Translations under genes and position numbers: made by a program
Assembly (NCBI RefSeq): GCF_006442315.1
Contig: NZ_VFVY01000014.1
Coordinates: 121,163-185,162, forward strand
Reading direction: 5' to 3'
Source of the DNA: Mesorhizobium sp. B2-3-4
GTDB taxonomy: Bacteria > Pseudomonadota > Alphaproteobacteria > Rhizobiales > Rhizobiaceae
DNA: 64,000 nucleotides
The notes under the pieces: model-generated
What the model was told of the DNA's origin: nothing
Seen by the model: only the letters and a program-made list of their open reading frames with translations
Databases searched by the model: none
Shown here: piece after piece, positions 53,329-60,310 of the stretch
Layout of the letters: each line of letters starts with the position of its first letter
Position numbering within the stretch: position 1 is the stretch's first letter

Positions 53329-54018
53329 ATGTCCGAGGTGACATCAACACTGCTTGCCGGAGCAATCGCCCTGGCCGTCATCCTCCACCTGATGTGGCTG
53401 GCGCGCCGCAGCCGCGAGCGGCAGGCAGCCTCGCTCGCGGCGGAGCAGAGCGCCATTCGCACCGTGATCGCCGACGCGGCCAACGTCTCTGACGGCGCCG
53501 CCGGCGTCATCACCTGGGAAGGATCCTGGCAGGGGCTGCGCGTTCAGGCGCGCACCATCGTCGACACGCTGGCGACGCGAAAACTGCCGGCGCGCTGGCT
53601 GTCGGTCTCGATCACCGAGAAGGTTGCCGTGGCGGCCACTTTCGACATGATGATGCGGCCGGGTTCGCCGACGACATTCTCAAACTTCGACCATCTGGAA
53701 CACACTTTGCCCAAGGCGCCCGGCTTCCCGCCCGAAGCGGTATTGCGGACAGACCGCAGGGGCACGCGCTTTCCGCAAGGCGTCATTGCCGGTCATCTCG
53801 AACTCTTCGGCGAAGGCCGCGCCAAGGAATTGCTGATCACACCCAAGGGTGTGCGCATCGTCTGGCTGCTGGCCGAGGCCGAACGGGCGCGTTACGGCGT
53901 GTTCAGGCAGGCGGCGTTCGGCGGCGCCGCCATCGATCCGGCGCTGATCGAGCGGCTGCTGACATCCTTGTCCAAGCTTCGCGACGCCATCAACAGGAAT
54001 GAACGGCAGGCCGCATGA
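53329..54018 (+). CDS. Membrane-anchored protein of unknown function
   Basis: I do not recognise this 229-residue protein. An N-terminal helix (LLAGAIALAVILHLMWLARR) anchors it; the remainder is soluble, with a WEGSWQGLRVQARTIVDTLATR segment, a beta-rich middle and a C-terminal helix (LTSLSKLRDAINRNERQAA). It starts 44 bp after the permease gene and overlaps the next gene by ATGA, so it is co-transcribed with the transport cluster. Its presence just before the mgs operon suggests a supportive role, nothing more specific. Confidence 0.65.
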   Translation: MSEVTSTLLAGAIALAVILHLMWLARRSRERQAASLAAEQSAIRTVIADAANVSDGAAGVITWEGSWQGLRVQARTIVDTLATRKLPARWLSVSITEKVAVAATFDMMMRPGSPTTFSNFDHLEHTLPKAPGFPPEAVLRTDRRGTRFPQGVIAGHLELFGEGRAKELLITPKGVRIVWLLAEAERARYGVFRQAAFGGAAIDPALIERLLTSLSKLRDAINRNERQAA

Positions 54019-54344
54019 CCAGTTCGCCCACCACGCCCGCGCCAGTGAGCCCCTATCTCGTCATGGGGGCGGCAATCGTGCTGCCGGGCAGCGGCCACGT
54101 CATGCTGGGCGTGCCGGCGCGCGGCCTGCAGTTTCTTTTCTTCATGGTCATCCTGGCCTGGGTGACGGCCAAGATTTCACCGCCGGATGCCAGCTTCGTC
54201 GGCCGTCACGCCGGCGGCTTCCTGATCTATGCGCTGTCGATCCTCGACGCCTACAAGCTCGCCCGTATCCGAACCGCCAAATGGGTCCATAATGCCCGGC
54301 GCGATGCCGATGACGCGCGAAGCGGCATCGGACCGCATGCGTAA
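54015..54344 (+). CDS. Small membrane protein of unknown function
   Basis: The 109-residue product has two or three hydrophobic stretches (YLVMGAAIVLPGSGHVMLG, GLQFLFFMVILAWVT, GGFLIYALSILDAY). The first carries GSGHVMLG, like the GxGQ-y-G motif of small TM2-type membrane proteins. The gene is coupled to its neighbour by ATGA and ends 85 bp before mgsA. Function unknown. Confidence 0.65.
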   Translation: MTSSPTTPAPVSPYLVMGAAIVLPGSGHVMLGVPARGLQFLFFMVILAWVTAKISPPDASFVGRHAGGFLIYALSILDAYKLARIRTAKWVHNARRDADDARSGIGPHA

Positions 54345-54369
54345 CCAGAGGAAAATTTCTTTCATACCA

Positions 54370-54429
54370 TTGAATTCAGAGATTTCATTCGGTACATCAT
54401 CTCATAGTCATAAACCCCGGGAGGCTGAC
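54370..54429 (+). promoter_or_regulatory. Probable promoter/operator of the mgs-gmaS-mgd operon
   Basis: TTGAAT (54370-54375), a 17-bp spacer and TACATC (54393-54398) form a weak sigma-70-like promoter. The spacer contains ATTTCATTCGG (54382-54392), which shares its first eight bases with the element upstream of dmmD. GGGAGG before mgsA is the ribosome-binding site. Confidence 0.45.
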
Positions 54430-55326
54430 ATGTGCGGAATCGTTGGACTTTTCCTGAAGGACAAGGCGCTGGAGCCGAAGCTCGGCGCGATGCTGTCGGA
54501 GATGCTGGTGTCGCTCAGCGATCGCGGCCCAGACAGCGCCGGCATCGCCATCTATGGCGAGGCATCGCGCAACGAGGCGAAGATCACCATCCAGTCGCCG
54601 AAGCCGGACCGCGATTTCCGCGGGCTGGATGCCGAGCTTTCCAAGGCTGTCGGAGCGCCGGTGACGATCAGCGTGAAATCGACACATGCCGTTATCAGGG
54701 CCACGCCCGACAAGGTCGACGCGGCGCGTGAAGCCCTGCAGTCGCTGCGGCCCGATGTCCGTATCATGGGTGCCGGCGAAGCCGTCGAGATCTACAAGGA
54801 AGTCGGCTTGCCGGAAGCTGTCGTCGAGCGCTTCGACGTGCGCAAGATGACCGGCACGCACGGCATCGGCCATACCCGCATGGCGACGGAATCGGCTGTC
54901 ACCACGATGGGCGCGCATCCCTTCTCGACCGGCGCCGACCAGTGCCTGGTGCACAATGGGTCGCTGTCCAACCACAACAATGTGCGGCGCGAGCTCGTCC
55001 GCGAGGGCATGAAATTCGAGACCGAGAACGATACCGAGGTGGCGGCCGCCTATCTGTCCTCGCAGATGGCGCATGGCAAGAATCTCGGCGAAGCGCTGGA
55101 GGGCACGCTCTCCGACCTCGACGGCTTCTTCACCTTCGTCGTCGGCACCAAGAACGGTTTCGGCGTGGTGCGCGACCCGATCGCCTGCAAGCCCGCCGTG
55201 ATGGCCGAGACCGACCAGTATGTCGCTTTCGGCTCCGAATATCGCGCGCTGACCAAACTGCCCGGCATCGACAATGCGCGGGTCTGGGAGCCGGAGCCCG
55301 CCACCGTTTATTTCTGGGAGCATTGA
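54430..55326 (+). CDS. mgsA: N-methylglutamate synthase subunit A, class II glutamine amidotransferase-like
   Basis: A 298-residue protein starting MCGIVGLF, so Cys2 becomes the N-terminal nucleophile. LSDRGPDSAGIAIY, GIGHTRMATES and CLVHNGSLSNHNN are class II amidotransferase blocks, as in GlxB. In N-methylglutamate synthase this subunit releases methylamine from gamma-glutamylmethylamide for transfer to 2-oxoglutarate. The gene leads the operon mgsABC-gmaS-mgdABCD. A residue block VGAPVTISVKSTHAVIRATPDKV between the core segments is an insertion relative to PurF-type domains. Confidence 0.9.
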   Translation: MCGIVGLFLKDKALEPKLGAMLSEMLVSLSDRGPDSAGIAIYGEASRNEAKITIQSPKPDRDFRGLDAELSKAVGAPVTISVKSTHAVIRATPDKVDAAREALQSLRPDVRIMGAGEAVEIYKEVGLPEAVVERFDVRKMTGTHGIGHTRMATESAVTTMGAHPFSTGADQCLVHNGSLSNHNNVRRELVREGMKFETENDTEVAAAYLSSQMAHGKNLGEALEGTLSDLDGFFTFVVGTKNGFGVVRDPIACKPAVMAETDQYVAFGSEYRALTKLPGIDNARVWEPEPATVYFWEH

Positions 55327-55330
55327 GTTC

Positions 55331-56053
55331 ATGCCGGCAACCTCCAAGGCAACGCGCGAAAGCCATGCCCGCGTCTTCGACCTCGACGTCCAGTCGTTGC
55401 GCGAACTCAACCAGGCACTGCATCAACTGACCGCCGGCTCCAACGAGACGGCATGGGAAGTGCTCAACCCGAAAGGCAACCACTCGGTCGCCGTCGGCGT
55501 CGACCAGCCCGTCAGCATCGATGTGCGCGGCAGCGTCGGCTATTATTGCGGCGGCATGAATTCAGGCAGCGCCATCACCGTGCATGGCTCGGCCGGCCCC
55601 GGCGTCGGCGAGAACATGATGGCCGGCTCGATAACCGTCAAAGGCGACGCCAGCCAATATGCCGGCGCAACCGGCAAGGGTGGCCTTTTGGTCATCGAGG
55701 GTAATGCGTCGTCGCGCTGCGGCATCTCGATGAAGGGCATCGATATCGTCGTGCATGGCAATATCGGCCATATGTCGGCCTTCATGGCCCAGTCCGGCAA
55801 CCTCGTGGTGCTGGGCGACGCCGGCGATGCGCTGGGCGATTCCATCTACGAGGCACGGCTCTTCGTGCGCGGCAAGGTCGACAGCCTCGGCGCCGACTGC
55901 ATCGCCAAGGAGATGCGGCCCGAGCACCTGGAATTGCTGCAGGGCCTGCTCGACCGCGCCGGCGTGACCGACGTCAAGCCGTCGGAGTTCAAGCGCTACG
56001 GTTCGGCGCGCACGCTCTACAATTTCAATATCGACAACGCCGACGCGTATTGA
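55331..56053 (+). CDS. mgsB: N-methylglutamate synthase subunit B, glutamate-synthase beta-helix (GXGXG) domain
   Basis: The 240-residue product is built of Gly-rich turns (YYCGGMNSGSAITVHG, GENMMAGSITVKGDAS, TGKGGLLVIEGNASSRCG), the right-handed beta-helix found at the C-terminus of GltB. It corresponds to GlxC. The start at 55331 lies 4 bp after mgsA. As a separate subunit it probably holds the amidotransferase and FMN subunits together to form an ammonia/amine channel. Confidence 0.9.
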   Translation: MPATSKATRESHARVFDLDVQSLRELNQALHQLTAGSNETAWEVLNPKGNHSVAVGVDQPVSIDVRGSVGYYCGGMNSGSAITVHGSAGPGVGENMMAGSITVKGDASQYAGATGKGGLLVIEGNASSRCGISMKGIDIVVHGNIGHMSAFMAQSGNLVVLGDAGDALGDSIYEARLFVRGKVDSLGADCIAKEMRPEHLELLQGLLDRAGVTDVKPSEFKRYGSARTLYNFNIDNADAY

Positions 56054-56059
56054 GGCAAG

Positions 56060-57388
56060 ATGACGTACCGCAACCCGCCGACGACACCGCGCAAATCCGC
56101 AACCTTCGACGACTACACGCTTTCCGAAATCCGCCGCGCGGCGGCGACCGGCATCTATGATATCCGGGGCGCCGGCGCCAAGCGCAAGCTGCCGCATTTC
56201 GATGACCTGCTGTTCCTCGGCGCCTCGATCTCGCGCTATCCGCTGGAAGGCTATCGCGAGCGCTGCGACACCTCGGTGGTGCTCGGCTCGCGTCATGCCA
56301 AGAAGCCGATCGAGCTGAAGATCCCGATCACCATCGCCGGCATGAGCTTCGGCTCACTGTCGGGCCCGGCCAAGGAAGCGCTCGGCCGTGGCGCGACGTT
56401 GTCCGGCACCTCGACCACGACCGGCGACGGCGGCATGACCGAGGAAGAGCGCGGCCATTCCAAGCAGCTCGTCTATCAGTACCTGCCGTCGCGCTACGGC
56501 ATGAACCTGCGCGACCTGCGCCGCGCCGATGCCATCGAAGTGGTCGTCGGCCAAGGGGCCAAGCCCGGCGGCGGCGGCATGCTGCTCGGCCAGAAGATTT
56601 CGGACCGTGTCGCAGAGATGCGCACGCTGCCCAAGGGCATCGACCAACGCTCGGCCTCGCGCCATCCCGATTGGACCGGCCCCGACGATCTCGAGATCAA
56701 GATCCTCGAACTGCGCGAAATCACCGACTGGGAAAAGCCGATCTACGTCAAGGTCGGCGGCGCCCGCCCCTATTACGACACAGCACTCGCCGTGAAGGCC
56801 GGCGCCGACGTCGTCGTCGTCGACGGCATGCAGGGCGGTACGGCGGCGACCCAGGAAGTGTTCATCGAGAATGTCGGCCAGCCGACGCTCGCCTGCATAA
56901 GGCCGGCGGTGCAGGCGCTGCAGGATCTGGGCATGCACCGCAAGGTGCAGCTGATCGTTTCCGGCGGCATACGCAACGGCGCCGATGTCGCCAAGGCGCT
57001 GGCGCTCGGTGTCGACGCCGTGTCGATCGGCACGGCGGCGCTGGTGGCGCTCGGCGACAACGATCCCCGCTGGGAGGCGGAGTACAACGAGCTGGGCACC
57101 ACCTCAGGCGCCTATGACGACTGGCACGAGGGCAAGGATCCTGCCGGCATCACCACCCAGGACCCGGAACTGATGAAGCGGGTCGACCCGATCGCGGCCG
57201 GACGGCGGCTCGCCAACTACCTGAAGGTGATGACGCTCGAAGCTCAAACCATTGCCCGCGCCTGCGGCAAGAACAGCCTGCACAATCTCGAACCCGAGGA
57301 CCTCGTCGCGCTCACGATCGAGGCAGCAGCGATGGCTGGCGTTCCGCTGGCCGGCACCAACTGGATACCGGGGAAAAACACCTTCTAA
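56060..57388 (+). CDS. mgsC: N-methylglutamate synthase subunit C, FMN-binding glutamate-synthase domain
   Basis: A 442-residue GltB-type barrel: PITIAGMSFGSLS, TTTGDGGMTEEER, QGAKPGGGGMLLGQKI, YVKVGGARPYYDTALAVKAGAD, and GVDAVSIGTAALVALG. The region where GltB has its C-x5-C-x4-C [3Fe-4S] ligands instead reads GDNDP and later WHEGKDPAGITTQDPEL, with no such triad. The protein should bind FMN and reduce the imine formed from 2-oxoglutarate and methylamine to N-methylglutamate. It corresponds to GlxD. Confidence 0.9.
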   Translation: MTYRNPPTTPRKSATFDDYTLSEIRRAAATGIYDIRGAGAKRKLPHFDDLLFLGASISRYPLEGYRERCDTSVVLGSRHAKKPIELKIPITIAGMSFGSLSGPAKEALGRGATLSGTSTTTGDGGMTEEERGHSKQLVYQYLPSRYGMNLRDLRRADAIEVVVGQGAKPGGGGMLLGQKISDRVAEMRTLPKGIDQRSASRHPDWTGPDDLEIKILELREITDWEKPIYVKVGGARPYYDTALAVKAGADVVVVDGMQGGTAATQEVFIENVGQPTLACIRPAVQALQDLGMHRKVQLIVSGGIRNGADVAKALALGVDAVSIGTAALVALGDNDPRWEAEYNELGTTSGAYDDWHEGKDPAGITTQDPELMKRVDPIAAGRRLANYLKVMTLEAQTIARACGKNSLHNLEPEDLVALTIEAAAMAGVPLAGTNWIPGKNTF

Positions 57389-57420
57389 GCCTTCAGCATG
57401 CCAATAAGCGAGGAACTATA

Positions 57421-58728
57421 ATGGGGAACGATCTCGCCGCTTTCGCCAAGAAGAACGGCGTCAAGTATTTCATGATTTCCTACACTGACCTGTTCAGTGG
57501 GCAACGTGCCAAGCTGGTGCCGGCGCAAGCCATATCAGACATGCAGAAGGACGGCGCCGGCTTTGCCGGCTTCGCCACCTGGCTCGATCTGACGCCGGCG
57601 CATCCCGACATGCTGGCGGTTCCCGACCCGGACTCGGTCATCCAGCTGCCGTGGAAACCCGATGTCGCCTGGGTCGCCGCCAACTGCATCATGGACGACA
57701 GGGAGGTCGATCAGGCGCCGCGCAACACGCTGAAGCGGCTGATCGCCGAGGCCGCCGCCGACGGCATGCATGTCAAGACCGGCGTCGAGGCCGAGTTCTT
57801 CCTGATCACGCCGGACGGCAAGGCGATCTCCGACCAGTACGATACGGCGTCGAAACCCTGCTACGACCAGCAGGCGGTGATGCGCCGGTATGACGTCATC
57901 GCCGAGATCTGCGACCACATGCTGGCGCTCGGCTGGGGCGCCTACCAGAACGACCATGAAGACGCCAACGGCCAGTTCGAGATGAACTGGGCCTTCGACG
58001 ACGCGCTGGCGACCGCCGACAAGCACTCCTTCTTCAAGTTCATGGTCAAGTCGATCGCCGAGAAGCACGGCCTGCGGGCTACCTTCATGCCGAAACCCTT
58101 CCAGGGTCTGACCGGCAATGGCTGCCACGCCCATATCTCTGTCTGGGACAAGGCGGGCAAGACCAATGTCTTCGCCGACAATTCGATGGAGCTCGGCCTC
58201 TCGGCCAAGGGCAAGAACTTCCTCGGCGGCATCATGAAGCATGCTTCGGCGCTCGCCGCGATCACCAATCCAACGGTCAATTCCTACAAGCGCATCAACG
58301 CCCCACGCACCATCTCTGGCGCGACCTGGGCACCGAACACGGTGACCTGGACCGGCAACAACCGCACTCATATGGTGCGCGTGCCCGGCCCCGGCCGCTT
58401 CGAACTGCGCCTGCCCGACGGCGCCGCCAACCCTTATCTGCTGCAAGCGGTGATCATCGCCGCCGGTCTCGACGGCATCCGCTCCAAGGCCGATCCAGGC
58501 AAGCGCTACGACATCGACATGTACCAGCACGGACATACGGTGAAAGGCGCGCCGAAACTGCCGCTCAACCTGCTCGACGCGCTGCGCGAGTTCGACAAGG
58601 ACAAATCGCTCAAGGCGGCGCTGGGTGAGGAATTCTCGTCGGCCTACCTAAAGCTGAAGCACCAGGAATGGAATTCCTATGCTTCGCACTTCACGCAATG
58701 GGAGCGCGACCATACGCTGGACATCTGA
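57421..58728 (+). CDS. gmaS: Gamma-glutamylmethylamide synthetase (glutamine synthetase-like, GlnT/GS III type)
   Basis: The 435-residue product has the glutamine-synthetase fold: FSGQRAKLVP in the beta-grasp domain, GVEAEFFL and HEDANGQFEMNW (metal-binding Glu), GNGCHAHISVWD (His by the ATP site), and RVPGPGRFELRLPDGAANPYL. Such proteins are annotated glnT in rhizobia. Here, between mgsC and mgd genes, the expected reaction is ATP-dependent joining of methylamine to glutamate, the first step of the N-methylglutamate route. Confidence 0.88.
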   Translation: MGNDLAAFAKKNGVKYFMISYTDLFSGQRAKLVPAQAISDMQKDGAGFAGFATWLDLTPAHPDMLAVPDPDSVIQLPWKPDVAWVAANCIMDDREVDQAPRNTLKRLIAEAAADGMHVKTGVEAEFFLITPDGKAISDQYDTASKPCYDQQAVMRRYDVIAEICDHMLALGWGAYQNDHEDANGQFEMNWAFDDALATADKHSFFKFMVKSIAEKHGLRATFMPKPFQGLTGNGCHAHISVWDKAGKTNVFADNSMELGLSAKGKNFLGGIMKHASALAAITNPTVNSYKRINAPRTISGATWAPNTVTWTGNNRTHMVRVPGPGRFELRLPDGAANPYLLQAVIIAAGLDGIRSKADPGKRYDIDMYQHGHTVKGAPKLPLNLLDALREFDKDKSLKAALGEEFSSAYLKLKHQEWNSYASHFTQWERDHTLDI

Positions 58729-58764
58729 TGTCCGGTTTAAGGCGAGCGACCTCGGAATGAATTG

Positions 58765-60018
58765 ATGAAATACTCGATCTTCTCGCTCGCCCGCGCCGCC
58801 CTTTCCGGCCACAAGACCTGGCAGCGCACCTGGCGCGACGCCACACCGAAAGACCATTACGACGTGGTGATCATCGGCGGCGGCGGCCATGGCCTGGCCA
58901 CCGCCTGGTTCCTGGCCAGCGAGTTCGGCATCAGGAATGTCGCCGTTCTCGAAAAGGGATGGATCGGTTCCGGCAATGCCGGCCGCAACACCACCATCAT
59001 CCGCTCCAATTACGGCCTGCCCGGCAATACCGGCTTCTACGAACTGTCGATGAAGCTGTGGGAGCGGATGGAGCAGGATCTCAACTACAACGCCATGGTC
59101 AGCCAGCGCGGCGTTCTCAATCTCTACCATTCCGACGGGCAGCGCGATGCCTATGCGCGGCGCGGCAACACCATGCGCATCAACGGCATCGACGCCGAAC
59201 TGCTCGACCAGGCGGCGCTGAAGAAGATGCTGCCATTCCTGAATTTCGACCATGCGCGTTTTCCCGTGCAAGGCGGGCTCCTGCAGCGCCGCGGCGGCAC
59301 GGCGCGGCATGACGCGGTGGTCTGGGGCTATGCCCATGCGGCGAGCGCGCTCGGCGTCGACATCATCCAGAATTGCGAAGTGACCGGCTTTGTCAGGGAC
59401 GCCCATGGCAAGGTGACGGGCGTCGAGACCTCGCGCGGCAGGATCGGCGCCGGCAAGGTCGGCATGGCCGTGGCCGGCTCCTCGTCACGCGTCGCGGCGA
59501 TGGCCGGCATGCGCCTGCCGATCGAAAGCCATGTGCTGCAGGCCTTCGTCTCCGAGGCGATCAAGCCGCTCATCCCCGGCGTCATGACCTTCGGCGCCGG
59601 CCATTTCTACGTCAGCCAGTCCGACAAGGGCGGCCTGGTCTTCGGCGGCGATATCGACGGCTACAATTCCTACGCCCAGCGCGGCAATCTGCCCGTCATG
59701 GAGGATGTCTGCGAAGGCGGCATGGCGATCATCCCGATGATCGGCCGCGTGCGGCTTCTGCGCCAGTGGGGCGGCATCATGGACATGTCGATGGACGGCT
59801 CGCCGATCATCGACAGGACGCCGGTCGACGGGCTCTATCTCAATGCCGGCTGGTGCTATGGCGGCTTCAAGGCGACGCCGGGTTCAGGCTTCGTCTTCGC
59901 CCATCTTCTGGCCCGCGACGAGATGCACAAGGAGGCGGCGCTGTTCCGTCTCGACCGCTTCCAGCGCGGCGCCATGATCGACGAAAAGGGCCAGGGCGCC
60001 CAACCGAACCTGCACTGA
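58765..60018 (+). CDS. mgdA: N-methylglutamate dehydrogenase subunit A (sarcosine oxidase beta-like)
   Basis: The 417-residue product is a SoxB-type flavoprotein: VVIIGGGGHGLATAWFL for FAD, VLEKGWIGSGNAGRNTTIIRSNY for the flavin cleft, RRGGTARHDAVVWGYA, and the C-terminal DGLYLNAGWCYGGFKATPGSG. The ATG at 58765 gives the family-typical short N-terminal arm. It holds the catalytic FAD that oxidises the N-methyl group of N-methylglutamate. It follows gmaS by 36 bp and forms a heterotetramer with the three products encoded next. Confidence 0.9.
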   Translation: MKYSIFSLARAALSGHKTWQRTWRDATPKDHYDVVIIGGGGHGLATAWFLASEFGIRNVAVLEKGWIGSGNAGRNTTIIRSNYGLPGNTGFYELSMKLWERMEQDLNYNAMVSQRGVLNLYHSDGQRDAYARRGNTMRINGIDAELLDQAALKKMLPFLNFDHARFPVQGGLLQRRGGTARHDAVVWGYAHAASALGVDIIQNCEVTGFVRDAHGKVTGVETSRGRIGAGKVGMAVAGSSSRVAAMAGMRLPIESHVLQAFVSEAIKPLIPGVMTFGAGHFYVSQSDKGGLVFGGDIDGYNSYAQRGNLPVMEDVCEGGMAIIPMIGRVRLLRQWGGIMDMSMDGSPIIDRTPVDGLYLNAGWCYGGFKATPGSGFVFAHLLARDEMHKEAALFRLDRFQRGAMIDEKGQGAQPNLH

Positions 60019-60034
60019 GGACAGTCGGAAAACC

Positions 60035-60310
60035 ATGCGTATTGTCTGTCCCTTCTGCGGCGAACGCGAACTTGGCGAGTTCACCTATCTCGGCGATGCC
60101 AAGCCACAGCGGCCGGCGGCCGACGCCGGCGAGGACGCCGTCTACGACTATGTCTATATGCGCGACAACATAGCCGGGGTGATGAGCGAGAACTGGTACC
60201 ATGGCGGCGGTTGCCGGTCCTGGCTGAAGGTCACCCGCAACACGCTGACGCACGAGATTTCGGCCGTTGAGGCGGCAGCGGGCGCCGGCGCCGCCAAGGT
60301 TGGTGCATGA
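60035..60310 (+). CDS. mgdB: N-methylglutamate dehydrogenase subunit B (sarcosine oxidase delta-like)
   Basis: A 91-residue SoxD-like protein. MRIVCPFCGERE begins with a CxxC pair, and HGGGCRSWLKVTRNT supplies a further His and Cys; together these form the structural zinc site of this family. It overlaps the next gene by ATGA. Confidence 0.9.
   Translation: MRIVCPFCGERELGEFTYLGDAKPQRPAADAGEDAVYDYVYMRDNIAGVMSENWYHGGGCRSWLKVTRNTLTHEISAVEAAAGAGAAKVGA

Noticed and set aside
54430..57388. Glutamate synthase (GltBD) or simple GlxBCD of unknown role
   Set aside because: The three domains are on separate subunits and are followed directly by gmaS and four sarcosine-oxidase-like genes, the known N-methylglutamate pathway arrangement.
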